Source of the DNA: Diadophis punctatus similis
Taxonomy: Eukaryota; Chordata; Lepidosauria; Squamata; Dipsadidae
DNA: 64,000 bases
Direction of reading: 5' to 3'
NCBI GenBank assembly: GCA_023053685.1
Contig: JALIGW010000040.1
Span: 717,501-781,500 of the forward strand
Position numbers and translations under genes: made by a program. Below are positions 18,094-30,380 of the stretch, one piece after another (the first letter of the stretch is position 1; each line of letters begins with the position of its first letter). Under the pieces are notes generated by a model. The model was given only the letters and a program-made list of their open reading frames with translations, had not been told where the DNA came from and did no database searches.

Positions 18094-19203
18094 AGGATAA
18101 GCATACCCAGCACCTTCAAGTGAAGCTCCTCTTATCTTGCTTATGGTACCTAACACAGGATAGTTCTCCAGAAACTTCCATGAACATAGATAGGAACAAG
18201 AGAGCTATTGACACACTGAAATGGCCGCCATGATAGACCCTGGATAGGAGAGAGTACAGAATCTATTGCCAAGTACCACCAACACAGAGGCTTCTGCTTT
18301 TCTCTGCTTATGTTCCCCTCCTATCCATGGACAATGGTGGCACTTTGAAAGACTCCTGCTTTCCTAACTCAATATTTCGTGGAAGTTAGATAGGGAAAGT
18401 TCTGTCATGAAGGAAGCTGGGTCACATTTCTGCCCTAGGGAGGTGCAAGTGGGAGAGGCCCCTATCTGCAGGAGTCAAGCCATCTGGGGAGGCAACAGAG
18501 CTGGTGTTTCTGTTTCTCGTTGTGCCAAGGTCCAGACTCTCCCACTGGACTTCTTGCGGGAAGCTGGTGCACGTCTCTCTTTCTCCCCTGAAGGCCCAAC
18601 TGCATCCTTTTCCTCTGCAATGGCCTTGAGAACAGTTTTGAATTCAGAGATTCTAATTGCAGAAATATGCCCCAGAGTATTATCAGCATGAGCTCAAACG
18701 TGTCACATGCAAAGTTGGTCCTGTGCCTGTTCAGATCCTGGCCTCGCTTTCTTCCCCAGTTAATTGAGAGGGGAAAATTGTTCCCTAGAAGTGCCCTTGA
18801 CCTTTGCTGTATACTTCCTCCTTCCTCACCCTCTTCCTCCTGCAGCTTCTCAGCAGAATTGGCTGCTCAGTCACTGGTGGCAGGCAACCCCCTCCCTTTA
18901 CTCATCTGCTAGACAATTGTTCACCTCTTCCTGCCAGCTGCCCTTTCCTCTTTGCCCTCCTACTTGCTCGGAGAAGCCCCAGCTGAACCCTGGAAGAGCA
19001 CTCTGCTCTGCACACTGCATTGGAGTCGCGGGGCCTCTCCTGCTTGGCCCTGATGGAGTAAAGGGGGGCGCGGTCGGATGAAGCTGGTCTGCAAGGATGG
19101 ACTTGGGGCCCCAAGGCAGAGCTCCCTTGCACACTGATGTGGCTGCAATGGAGGCCTCTTACACACAGCAAGGCCATTCTTCTCTTGCCTTCTTCACATG
19201 CAG
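18094..19203. other. INPP5B intron 4, non-repetitive part
   Basis: Moderate GC with no recognisable exon. Contains the acceptor region for exon 5 at its right end. Confidence 0.4.
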
Positions 19204-19284
19204 GATCAGATGTCACCATCCGGATTGTCTCACCTGAGGCCAACTTGCTGGTACGGCTGCCTTTTGGCTCCCTTCTTGAGGGAG
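19204..19284 (+). CDS. INPP5B: INPP5B exon 5 (end of PH domain)
   Basis: Acceptor CACATGCAG, donor GAG|GTTAGA. Encodes SDVTIRIVSPEANLLVRLPF, aligning to SDVTVQL...VFQLPFGS. Confidence 0.85.
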
Positions 19285-19585
19285 GTTAGAAAATGCTGTG
19301 TTGCAGGTAGGAATTGCTGCTACTAGAGGGACTTGGCTGGCATATCATTATGCAGTGCAAAAAGGCCTCCCCCTCCCCCCAGGTCCCAGCACACAACGGT
19401 GGCTGATTGGACAGAAGAGAGCCACAAATGCCAAGACACCAAGCCATTAGAGCTGCAGGGTGCTTGTGTTGCCTTCATTCAGCCTTATAGCTTTTGGGTG
19501 CTGGTGCCTGAGAACATGGGGATACGCACAGAGGGAGTTGGGGCTGCCAAAAAGAGCCAATGCAGTCCTGGGCTGAACGAATAGA

Positions 19586-19948
19586 TGGATAGCATCAACA
19601 TCAGAAGAAGTGATAGTGCCACTTTATATTGCATTAGTGAGACCACACTTGGATTACTGCATCCATTTCTGGTCACCATGATACAAAAATAATGCTAAGG
19701 CCTTAGAAAGTGTGCAGAGAAAAGCAACTAAGATGATAAGGAGTCTGGAGGCTAAATTGTACGATGAATGGCTAAGGGAAGTAGGAAGTATGTAACAAAG
19801 AGAAGAATTGGGGTGACATGATAGCTGTTTTCTGGTACACAAGGAGCTACCACAGAGAGATGGGAGTGTACTTATTTTCCAAAGCTCCTGAAGGCAGGAC
19901 AAGAAATAACAGATGGAAGATCATTAAATAGGGATCCAACCTACAACT
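19586..19948 (+). mobile_element. CR1 LINE, left part of a copy split by a hAT insertion
   Basis: CR1 ORF 3' sequence (AGTGAGACCACACTTGGATTACTGCATCCA, GTGCAGAGAAAAGC, GGATCCAACCTACAACT). It continues at 21806 with AAGGAGAAATTTCTTGACC. Confidence 0.85.
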
Positions 19949-20126
19949 CAGGGGCGGGTTCCTAATTTTTTTACTACCACTCTGTGGGCGTGGCTTATTT
20001 TGTGGGTGTGGCTTGCCAGCCATGTGACTGGGTGGGCGTGGGACAGCAACCTTTATATGCAGAAAATGCTATAGTTAAAAGACAAGCAAGTCTCATACAG
20101 CATTTTTGGTTTCAGTCATGGATTCC

Positions 20127-20194
20127 TTAGACGAAAATATTGAGGACTGTTAAAAGAACAGTATCTTTTAACAGTCCTCAATGTTTTCGTCTAA
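20127..20194. repeat. Long hairpin: 31-bp arms, 6-nt loop
   Basis: TTAGACGAAAATATTGAGGA plus CTGTTAAAAGA is followed, after ACAGTA, by its reverse complement with one mismatch (ATATTG versus ACATTG). It lies within the family C hAT element. Confidence 0.95.
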
Positions 20195-20454
20195 AGAATA
20201 ACAGTATAAAACTGTATAAAATTAACAGTATAAAAGGTTAAGCTTTCGGAAAACGCCCACTTTGGGAAGCTTTAGGCAAAAGCGAAGCTTCTTATTATTT
20301 TCAAGCGAAGGGACGGGGAAAGACTTAATTGTCAGTTTTTCAGTTTTTCCAGGCAAGCAGGCAGTTGACTAAGCAGCTTCCAACGGGATGCGGGAAGAGA
20401 AAGAGGAGGCACAAAGAAACTTTCAGGACTTGCTCAGTACAACACACTTCCACT

Positions 20455-20792
<338 letters not shown>

Positions 20793-20885
20793 CCGAGACT
20801 TTTGGGGAGAAACCGGGACTTATTCCTCATCTGAATCCTTAGCCTGGATGGGGTTAGGCTAAGTCGGTGGGGGGCATACTCACTG

Positions 20886-21125
20886 GTTCATGCGGGGCTC
20901 ATTCAGTGGGATGGCCACCTCCTTTTCTTCATACTCGGGCCCATCGAGAGTGTCGTCTTCATCCACTGTGCTCAGTCCCCCGGCCAGAAGCGGCGGCTGC
21001 GGAGGCGGCGGCAGAGGAGGGAAGCTTTCGGGAGTATTGACGGTGATGCCGGCGCTGCTGCTCCGCAGGGACAGGCCTGGGGCCCATCGTGAGCGAGCCT
21101 GGGGTCTTCTCCCACCCCGGGCTCA
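20886..21125 (-). pseudogene. RASA1: Captured fragment of RASA1 exon 1 with splice donor
   Basis: RASA1 is p120 RasGAP, a GTPase-activating protein for Ras. On the minus strand one open frame reads TPESFPPLPPPPQPPLLAGG, then LSTVDEDDTLDGPEYEEKEV, then AIPLNEPRMNQ, and is cut by CA|GTGAGTATG, the donor position expected after N-Q at the end of RASA1 exon 1 (human, from memory: GFPPLPPPP..., LGTVDEGDSLDGPEYEEEEV, AIPLTAPPTNQ). Upstream the frame stays open through an Arg/Ala/Pro-rich stretch. It lies inside a hAT element, lacks the SH2/SH3/PH/C2/GAP exons, and so is a transduplicated fragment, not a gene. Confidence 0.85.
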
Positions 21126-21805
21126 TTAAAGGTGGGGAAGGGGTGGGAGGAGCTGGATGGTGGCGGCTGGAGAAGCAGGAGAACATTGCCTACCCGCAAT
21201 GCAGCCCCCCGCAGCGGGAGCAGCAAGATTGCGGCAGCGGTTCTTCTGGGAGGCTCCATCCGGCCTGAATGCTTCTCCCCATTCGATGATCCTAGGCTCC
21301 TGCCACCCGTTCCCCCTCCCCTCAGCAGCTCGAGAAGCCTCGAACGTGCGAAAATGCCTGGGAACATCACCACGCATTCGTGGCTTCTCAAACTGCTGAA
21401 GGGAGGGGAACTGAGATAGGTCCTGCCGCCCATTCCCCCTCCCCTCAGCAGCTCGAGAAGCCTCAAACATGCAAAAATGCCTAGGATCATCACCGCGCAT
21501 TCGTGGCTTCTTGGACTCTGAAGGGAGGGGAATGGAGATAGCTCCTGCCGCCCGTTCTTTCAGTGTCTCACGCACTCCCTCAGCCATCCTCCCCTGCTTG
21601 GACTCACTGTGGGGTAGGAAGGCAGTGCATGCGCAGTGCCGGAAGCTCGGCTTCTGGGCATGCGCAGAAGAAATTTTTTTTTAAAAAATTTTTTTTAAAT
21701 GGCGGTGCCCAGGCACCGGCAACCGACCGCACTAGTACTGTGACATCACCAGCGGGCCGCTACCGGTGCTATAGAGTGGACCGCACTGGTAGGAACCCAC
21801 CACTG

Positions 21806-21998
21806 CTACAACTAAGGAGAAATTTCTTGACCATGAGAACAATTAATCAGTGGAAAAGCTTGCCTCCTGGAATTGTAGGTGCTCTTTTGCTGGGGGTTTT
21901 CAACCGTTCAACCGTTTGAATGGGATGATATAAGGTCTCCTGTCATGGCAGGGAGTCGAACTAGAAGACCTCCAAGGTCCCTTCCGGCCTTATGATTC
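21806..21998 (+). mobile_element. CR1 LINE, right part of the split copy
   Basis: Continues the CR1 at 19586-19948 directly (AAGGAGAAATTTCTTGACCATGAGAAC, NQWKSLPPG) and ends AAGGTCCCTTCCGGCCTTATGATTCTATG. Confidence 0.9.
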
Positions 21999-22784
21999 TA
22001 TGCTGTTCGCAACCCCTTTCTGTATCTTCTTTAAATAAAATCAGAGGAGTCCCTTGACCTTCAAGGAATCCTATCTCCCAAGCAGAATCCTTCCAATTTA
22101 AAAAGAGAGACCCACCCTCCACACAGGCTCCCAACCTGGAAATGGAAGAAGGAGGCACATCCGGGGGACAGGCTGTAGGCGCAGGTCTGGATCTACAGCA
22201 TGAAGTGCTGGGGGTTACATATCACCACCTCATAAACCCACCATTCCCGCTTCCCAGCTTACCTCCAGCCCTGAAGTATCTGCCTGCCAGTTACTGCTGT
22301 TTCCCCCAGTAGTTCTGGGGCACCTCATCAGATGTCACCTATTCACCCTTTCAGCAAAATGATGAGGTCCCACATCCTATTTTTCTGGAAAATAAAAGAT
22401 AAACATGGAGCGGCTCTCTATGGCTCCACTTCTTCCCCTCAAGAAAACCCTCACCCTCCACCGTTACATGCAGGCACCTGTGTCTGTCCCACACAATTAG
22501 ACGTGGTTCAGGTATCCACTCCTTAATTGCCAGCAGTTTAGATCTTGCACCGTTGACCTCTGGGTGTGACCCATAGGTAAAAGAGCCACTTCAGTTAGTA
22601 CTTTCCACTTCCAAACCCATAAGGCTAGTCTAGAAAGATCCAATGAATGATAAATGTTGTAGGAGGAGTGCCTATTGTAGCCAAAACCCCAGATGGAATC
22701 TGATTGCACCTTTTCCACTAACAAATCCTTTTGAAAAGCATGTTTTCATGATTTGCATCTCCATTGATAAGATCAGAAACAAGA
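21999..22784. other. INPP5B intron 5, unassigned
   Basis: Mixed sequence with no exon or repeat that I can name. Confidence 0.3.
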
Positions 22785-23325
22785 AAACAAGAAAAGCCTT
22801 AGTAAGACCACACCTAGAATACTGCATCCAGTTTTGGTCACCACACTATAAAAAAGAAGTTGAGACTTGTAGAGTGCAGAAAACAGTAACCAAGATGATT
22901 AAGGGCCTGGAGGCTAAAACATACGAAGAATGGTTGCAGGTACTGGGCATGGCTAGTCTAGTGAAGAGAAGGACCAGGGGAGACATGATAGCAGTCTTCC
23001 AATATTTGAGGGGCTGCCACAGAGTGGAGGAAGTGAAACACTTCTCCAAATCACCAGAAGGCAGGACAAGAACCAACAGATGGAAACTAATCAAAGAGAG
23101 ATTCAACCTGGAAATAAGGAGAAATTTTCTGACAGAACAATCAACCAATGGAACAGAAGTTGCCTTCAGAAACTGTGGGAGCTTCATCACTGGAAGCTTT
23201 CAAGAAGAGACTGGACTGCCACCTGTCAGAAATGGTGTAGGGTCTCCTACGTGGGCAGGGGGTTGGACTAGATGACCTAAAAGGTCCCTTCCAACTCTGT
23301 TATTCTGTTATTCTATTCCTCTTCT
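22785..23325 (+). mobile_element. CR1 LINE, longer 3' fragment
   Basis: Encodes ALVRPHLEYCIQFWSPHYKK, MIKGLEAKTYEEWLQVLG, RGDMIAVFQYLRG and RNFLTEQSTNG, all typical of the CR1 ORF2 C-terminus, and ends with the CR1 3' signature and TTATTCTATT repeats. Confidence 0.9.
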
Positions 23326-23703
23326 CCCAATAAAGGGAGAAATTTAGTGCTAAATGGTTTCCAAGCCAAGTCTGGACTCAAGCTGGGCTTCATTCTTTCA
23401 GAGGCTGAGGAACCTATTTGATGCCACCAGCTTAGTCTCAAGTAATTGACTCAGAAGTGTATTTTTGTAACTGAGCACAGTGATTATGATGACTTGGGTC
23501 AAACACCTCTTTAAACACAGCCAACAAGAATCCATTGCATTAATTGATCCCCAGACTCAACGGGAGAACCCTGGAAGTTTAATAAGAAATGGGTGAATCA
23601 GATTTAAAGAGTATTTGGTCAGCTGTATTGTGGCAAATATCCCCAGGCCACATAAGTGGGACTGAGATTAAGAGTAGAGATCAACCACCAGAGCAGGGCT
23701 CTA

Positions 23704-23925
23704 CAGGTAGTCCTTGACGTATGACCCGGATTGAGACTAGAACTCATTGCTAAGTGATATGGCTGTTAAGTGAGGCATGCCTGTTTTTATGACCATTTTT
23801 CCCACGGTCGTTATCCAGCTTCCCCCATTGACTTTGCCCATTGAGAAGGATGCCAATGGTAATCATGTGAACCCCTCCCCCCAAAGATGCTGCAACCATG
23901 GTAAAAACATACCAGTTTGATCATA
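23704..23925. mobile_element. Tigger-like MITE fragment
   Basis: Starts TACAGGTAGTCCTTGACGTATGACC, as in 534-902, and contains TGGCTGTTAAGTGAGGC. The right end is lost. Confidence 0.55.
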
Positions 23926-25395
23926 GGCCCAGGGGGAATCTGGGTCCAAGTCTGGTTTCGTAAGGTATTCTGTTGTGAACAGAGGAATGCAATACTCTTC
24001 TTGTGAAGTATCTCTGGACATTCTCAATTGTGTTAATGTCTGATATGTAGTGTGGGTTCCAGACAGATGAGCTGTATTCAAGAATCAGTCTAGCAAATGT
24101 TTTGTATGCCCTGGTTAAGTGTACAATGTTACCAGAGAAGAAGCTATGCAAGATTAGGTTAACCACTCTTAATGCCTTCTTAGCTATGTTGTTGCAGTGG
24201 GCTCTGGCACTTAGATCGTTAGAGATGAGTACTCCAAGGTCCTTTACTGAGTGAGGATCATCATCAAGGTCATGATCTTCAAGTTTGCATTTTGTGTTTT
24301 GATTATTTTTGCCAATGTGTAAAACTGAGCATTTGTTGATTGAGATTGGTAGTTGCCACTTGTTTGACCATTCAGATACATAGTCAAGGTCTTTTTGAAG
24401 GGTTGTAGTATTGTCGGTGGTGTTGAATAGTTTTACATCATCTGCGAAGAGGACGCAGTTGCAGTATCACAAATGTCATTTATGTAAAGAATGAAGAGAG
24501 TAGGTCCTAAAACGCTTCCTTGGGGAACACCGCTGTTAACAGGTACAGGGTTTGATAGAGCTGATCCTATTTTGACCACTTGTTGTCTGTTTGACAGGAA
24601 TGCAGTTAACCATTTATGTAGGGGGCCAGAGATGCCATAAGATTTTAGTTTTAGGAGTAGTTTGTCGTTTACTACGGAGTCAAAGGCTTTACAAAAGTCT
24701 ATGTAGATTGCGTCTATTGCTTTGCCCTGGTCGAGTTTTGTAGTCCATACGTTTTTACAATGTAGAAGTTGTAGATTGCAGGATAACTTTTTTTCTGAAA
24801 CCAAATTGTTTGTGAGAGAGTAGGTTGTTTGTCTCTAAGTGGAGGGTAATGGATTGGTTGATGATTGACTCTGCAGGTGGCACAACATAAGGAAATGGGT
24901 CTATAATTTTCAACTAGGTTGGGGTCTCCCTTTTTGAAGACAGGGATAACCGTGCCTAGTGACCATAGGTTGGGTAGGGTGCTGGTTCTGAAAGATATGT
25001 CAAAAATAATGCTTAGAGGTTCTGATAGGACGGTGGAAAGTTTTTTAAAGAAGTAAGCACAAAGTCCATCTGGTCCTATGGATAGGGATGGTTTTAGGTT
25101 GTGTAGAGCCTTTCTAACATTGTCTTCTGTAAAGTCGGTTTGTATTAGATCATTGTAATTGTTTGTGGTTCGACTAGGGAATATAGGACATGAATTGTTG
25201 CTGTTTATAAAGACTGAGCCAAAGAATGTGTTGAAGAGGTTGGCTTTGTCAGATTCATCATTACAGTCTTTATTGTTAGGGCCTTTTAGGGGTGGGATAG
25301 TTCTCGTCACTTTGAGTTTGTTGTTTAAGAACTTGTTTAAGAACGGTTGGAATTTGTGCACAGGAGGTTTTCCTCTTGATTGGTAAGGCATTTAC
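23926..25395 (-). mobile_element. CR1/Jockey-group LINE ORF2 remnant
   Basis: The minus-strand frames (24714-25391, 24433-24804, 23921-24166) give in order PVFKKGDPNLVENYRPISL (RT finger), [20 protein letters not shown] (palm), [20 protein letters not shown], and RLILEYSSSVWNPHY. Frames are interrupted several times, so it is inactive. It ends at about 25391 with QSRGKPPVHKFQPFLNKFLN. Confidence 0.85.
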
Positions 25396-25711
25396 TTACT
25401 TACTTCTTACACCAAGACTTCTCTCATTCTCCACCTGAAAACAACCTTCATTCCAAGATCCAGTTTTGCAGACTGAAGCATGCAGGCCTTTTCCCAGCCT
25501 GGGAATTAGCCATGAGCAGTTTTGTTCTTAGGACCCCTGCTACCCATTTGCTGGAGTCCTGCTGTTCCTCTTCCTTCAGATTGAGTCTAAATTGACTCAT
25601 TTGCTCTTCCTCATTACGGCACGCACCTCCCCCCCCCCCCCGGTGGAACAATTCTGAAGCCTGCAGGAAGATCTGGCCACTCTCCGTCTCAGGGGTGTTC
25701 GGTTTTTCCAG

Positions 25712-25799
25712 GTATTGCTGGGAAAGAAGACCTCCAACCAGAGGGGGAGACGTGGCCTGGCAGGAGCAAAGGGCAGAGCGTGCCTGGTGGGGCACCCAG
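25712..25799 (+). CDS. INPP5B: INPP5B exon 6 (linker)
   Basis: Acceptor GTTTTTCCAG, donor CAG|GTAGGT. Encodes GIAGKEDLQPEGETWPGRSK and further Gly/Pro-rich residues. Low conservation; the call rests on strong splice sites and perfect phase fit with exons 5 and 7. Confidence 0.55.
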
Positions 25800-26567
25800 G
25801 TAGGTGCTCACAATCACCCAACTACCAGCCTTGCAAAGCATTCTCAGATGGGGTGTGTGTGCGCGCGCGTGTGTGTGTGTGTGTGTGTGTACATGCGCGC
25901 TTTATCCTGTTTTCACTGTGTCACTTTTTGCATCTGTCCAGAGACTGGCTGTTGTTGGGCAACTTTAAACTGCCAATTGACAGCATGCAGATGCCTCTTT
26001 CTGATCACAGTCCATAGTTTCCTTGGAAAGCAAACTGGCAGAACCACCCTTCCATCTGAGTGGTGGAAAGGCAGAGTCTCTGGGTACCTTCCGAACAAAT
26101 CCAAGCAGAGGCATCCTAGCATTGTCCTTTTTCTGTGTAGCACTAGAAAACTTGCCTTTTCATTGGTAGGCAAACTCTCCCTTGAACCCTGTTGCCTTCA
26201 GGAGCACAACCCAAGCAGCTCTAGGGAAAGTTGGCCATCGCCTTCCTCCAGAATATTCCACATTCAACCTACCCAAAGGCTTTCCTTGTGGTCTCCCATC
26301 CAAGCAGGGCCAGACCTATTTAGCCTGCTGGAGAACAGCAGCAAAGGAGCCCAGGTGTAGTCCTTTTCCTGCCTCTTCCTTCACCAGGAAAAGCAGCTGC
26401 CCTCACAAAGCCCTTCTCGTCCCCCAGGCCCATGGGAACAGAGGCAGGCAGGCAGGCAGGGTGTGTGTGTGTGTGTGTGTAGGGAACAATTGTACTCCTA
26501 CTACCCCCTTTTTTGTCCTTGTCCTGCCCTCCTGAAAGACCCTCCCTCTCTCCCTCCTCATTTCTAG

Positions 26568-26699
26568 GCCAAGCAAGACCCACAGAGAGAAAACCTCGAA
26601 TGTACTGGTGTCCAGCGAGACCCTGGGCCAGATGCGACCTACCCTCAAATCCCAGCTCCGGCAGAAGGAGGACCTGTATACATCCCTCTGCCACTTCAA
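26568..26699 (+). CDS. INPP5B: INPP5B exon 7 (linker before the phosphatase domain)
   Basis: Acceptor CATTTCTAG, donor AA|GTAAGG. Encodes LKSQLRQKEDLYTSLCHFK, aligning to VKSHLLQKEEDYTYIQNFR just before the catalytic domain. Confidence 0.8.
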
Positions 26700-27831
26700 G
26701 TAAGGAGATGGGGTGGTCTTCTAGTTGCTGGCACATGCAGAAGCTGAGATACTTCCTACAGATAAAACGGCAGCAGCCAGGAATGAAATTCAAATGTCTA
26801 GTAGAGAGTGCTTGCCGAAAATGCTGATTAGTAATACTAATTAGTAAGTCCAAGAAGTAATAGCATGGTCCAAATATGTTCCAAAAGTCATAGAAAGCCA
26901 GTCCAAGAGTCAAAGAGTTACGAAGAACCAGGAACGAGTCACAAACTAGTATTACAAATGGTTGTTTCCAACAAAAACTACAAGCAAAAGACCTACCTAA
27001 TTCTTTTTTTTTTAAATTCAAAAAGTTTTATTAGTACAGAGTACAAACATTTTTTATTTTTCTCCCCCCTAACCCACCCCCTTCCCTCCCCCCCCCGGAC
27101 TTCCCAGACAGAATACAGGGCAAAATATCAGTAAGATAAGTTTAAATTAAGTTAAAGAAAAAAAAAACTTTTTTAAAAAAAACTTCAACTCCAAATTGTA
27201 CATTGATAAATTACATCATTAAACCTCTGTCTTTTATATCATCTATATATAAAATAAGAATAAAAAGAAAAGAAAAAATAAAAATATAAAAATATATAAA
27301 AAAAACAAGAAAAATACAGAAAAGACAAAAGTAAGGTAAAAAAGAAAAATATGCAAAAGAAAAAAAATTCCTTCCTCCTCCTTTCAGTCATCTACCCTAG
27401 ACAACATTTACTCAAAATTAGATAAAGCTTAAATGAATCTTACATAAATAATAACTAAATATAAAGTACAGGAATTTTAAACTTCATCATAATATTAATA
27501 ACATAATATTACCATACATCAAATTATTAACTTCCAAAAAATTCTGAATCTTTAAAAAATATTAATAGTATTAATAATCTCAAAATTAAATAAAACTTAA
27601 GTGAGTATTACATAGATAGTAACTAAATATTAAATAGAAAAACTTTAAACTTCATCATAATATTAATCTGAAGCAAATTTTCAGGTCTAATTATGATACT
27701 TTATAACTTAGTAATTTTGATTAAAGATTAATCTTCAAAAAATATTAAAGAAAGAATAAAAAAAAGAAAAGTAACAAAGGAAGAAAAAAGGAAAAATACA
27801 ATCATATTAATCTCCATCCATCCAATAAATT

Positions 27832-29320
27832 TCAACACTGCATCTCTTTGTTTCTTGATGGTTGCATCTTCTTATAACTTGATGATTTTAAATTTATCAG
27901 CTCGCCTCCCATCTGACCCCGATCCTCCATCTCCTTTTCCACATCTTTCTGGCTCTGCCATTCACTTTGATTCTTTAAAACTGTTTCAATTTGATCCGGT
28001 AGAGGTGGCTTTCCCTCCTCCTCCTCTTCTACTTTCATACGTCTTTCTTCTGGAATTTTAAGTATATCAGCCTTTAAAACAGTGGTTCCCAACCTGGGGG
28101 TCGGGACCCCTTTGGGGGTCGAACGACCATTTCCCAGGGGTCGCCCCGGCATCCTCAGCTCCCCCCCCCACTGCCACAACCCTGGGCATATCACGCCCCA
28201 CAACCCGCGCCCCCACCGTGCTCCACCCCGCTGCCGCCATTTGGGTTATTTTACCATCTGCGCATGCGTAGCACGCTTTGCGATGCACAGAGGGTAAAAG
28301 AACCCAAGCGGCGGCAGGGTGGGTCACGGTGGGGGCGCGGGGGCGGGGCGTGGGTCGCGGCATTAGGAAGGTTGGGAACCACTGCTTTAAAACGTTAACG
28401 TAAAATTCAGTAGCTTTCTTTGTCGTATTAAGCCGGTATCTTTTTCCCAAAAATTTCACCATTACTCCTGTTGGTGCTTCCCATTTATATTGTAAATTTA
28501 GTCTTTTAAGTTCATCAATCAAAAAAGTATAATCTTTTCTAGCTTTAAGCATTTTAAAGGGAATTTCTTTCCAAATCATAAGTTCCTGGCCATTCACCTA
28601 AAGGTTATTCTTAAACGTCGCCTGTATAATTCTGTTCCGTAAGGCTCTTGTAGTAAAATATATAACAATGTCCCTTGGTAGGTGTTTTTGTTTTGCATAC
28701 CACGAGTTAACCCTATATATCTTATCAATTTGTGCAGTCAATTCCTCTTTAGACATTCCAGACACCTGCTCCAGGGCTTCAACCATTCTTCCTTTCAAAT
28801 TTTCATATAATCCCTCCTTCAGCCCTCTCACCCTTATAGCAAACTCCATTCTTCTGAACTGTGTCATCAACACCTCTGTTTCAAAATTTACAATGTCATT
28901 TTGCATTTTATTTATATATTCCACCGAGGTTGCCAAAGCTTGTTTATTTGTTTCAATACGATCCTCCAAAACATCAATATTTGTTGCTAATCCTTTGCAA
29001 ACCTCTAACACATCCGTCCTAAGTTGTTGTTCCATATTCTTTAAAGCAGCCTGCATTTTTTTTTCTATTTCATTAATTTTTTGGTTAAATTCCATAATCA
29101 GTTCATTTTTCATGATCTTTAAAGTACTTAATAAATTTTCAGGTGTCAAAAATTGTGGAGGTGTTAACTCAGTAATAAGTTGCATTTTGGAAATGTGGCC
29201 AGAGGGATAGTCAGGTCTTTTATTCAAAACAATCTTTCCAGATTTTGAAGCCATTGTAGTATTTCCAGAGGAGTACAAAGAAAAAGCCAAATCTCTAATT
29301 AAAGTTCTTTCCAATTCCAA
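27832..29320 (-). pseudogene. L1-type ORF1p (coiled-coil RNA chaperone), broken
   Basis: Probable start MASKSGKIVLNK near 29251 (an upstream ATG is at 29320). A coiled coil rich in K/E (LIMEFNQKINEIEKKMQAAL, VEYINKMQNDIVNFETEVL) is followed by an RRM-type region (RRMEFAIRVRGLKEGL, LPRDIVIYFTTRALRNRIIQ) and a C-terminal domain (LKARKDYTFLIDELKRLNLQ, GVMVKFLGKRYRLN). Inactivating events: an in-frame TAG at 28598-28600 and the MITE at 28080-28384. After the MITE the frame resumes as an acidic tail ending at 27832. Confidence 0.8.
28080..28384. mobile_element. hAT-type MITE (family D) inside the L1 ORF1
   Basis: Termini CAGTGGTTCCCAACC and GGTTGGGAACCACTG, exact inverted repeats, with 8-bp target duplication CTTTAAAA at 28072-28079 and 28385-28392. 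305 bp, GC-rich interior. Same terminal family as 36324-38391. Confidence 0.95.
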
Positions 29321-30380
29321 AACCAGATAGTCTTTTATTTTTTAAAAGTTATCAGTTGTTATTTAATCCAAAATCGGGAGACAGAGAGAGAAAAGCCAGT
29401 TTTCAAAGTCAAAAGTTTCCATAATAGAAAAAGCCACTAGCGAAACGAAAGTCACTTTCACTTCTCCTCCCAGCTTCTTCAATCGCCATATTGTTGCTTA
29501 TTAACTGTTACTTTGTTTCTTTTCCGAAGTGAAAGTTAGCAGAGGAGTTGAAAAAAGAAAATTTCAATACTTGCCCATCTGAGCTCCTGTTTCTCTCTGT
29601 CTGCTTCTTTAAGCCATAAAATAATTATAAATCCATTTCTGGAAGCAGCGGTGGTTGCGGCATCTTGCTCCGCAAATGCGGAGGTTTCCGGATTCCCGGA
29701 GCAGGAGACAGGCTGCCTGGGGAGCCCTCACCCTTCGCGCCCCTGGATGGCTCCTAGGGCACTAGGGGGGCTCTACCCCACCTGTCAAGCTCTCATATCT
29801 CCCCTTTACCCGGGGCAGAGATTTCCAAGCCGCCAGACAGCTGTTCTGGCGGCTTTGGCAAGGAGTCGGAAAGGCGCTCAACAAGGAGCGTCCGCAATGG
29901 CGCGATCCAAGCCGGAAGTCAAGACCTACCTAATTCTGTCTGCAGGCAGCTGGCTGCAGTTACCCATGCCTCGCCCTTTACTTAGCAAGGAGCCTTATGG
30001 AGTAGCGTTGCTCTGCTCGCCTCTGCATGCATCTAGAGCTGGGCTTGGGGTTGTGCCTCATTATTTGGCTGCGCCAACTGAACAGGAGATGCCTGTGTCT
30101 GATCAAACTCAATTGAATCCTGACTTGCTGGGTCCAGAGGCTGACAATCTTGAAGCACAAGCTTAGTTGGAGCAACATCGTTAGATTCAAATTCAGACTC
30201 TGAATCGTGGGTCGTAGCAGGTCTTGGGAGGAACACTGGGTGAGCAGGATGGCCCCTTAGCTTGCTTGAAAGAGGCTGAAAGACTCCCAACAAACAGCTG
30301 TGGTTCCGCATACTCCAGAAGGCAGAGGGAGTGATGGACTCTCCTTTCCAGCCAGATGGAGCAACAAGTGTTTCCCACAG

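Larger units (their letters stand above)
25396..26987. other. INPP5B introns 5-7 flanking exons 6 and 7
   Basis: Contains exons 6 and 7 and two (GT)n runs (about 25853-25890 and 26459-26480). The remainder is unique sequence. Confidence 0.5.
27005..29920 (-). mobile_element. Full-length L1-type element with ORF1 only (HAL1-like)
   Basis: A 17-bp target duplication AAGACCTACCTAATTCT at 26988-27004 and 29921-29937 brackets the element. On the minus strand it runs: GC-rich 5'UTR (29920-29330), ORF1 (29320-27832, interrupted by a hAT MITE), AT-rich 3'UTR, and a poly-A tail (T-run at 27005-27013). No endonuclease or RT sequence is present, so the element is an L1 derivative without ORF2, about 2.6 kb without the MITE. 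Confidence 0.8.

Noticed and set aside
17917..18156. Minus-strand poly-Glu protein
   Set aside because: Product of the (TCC)n microsatellite; no start context, exon or homolog.
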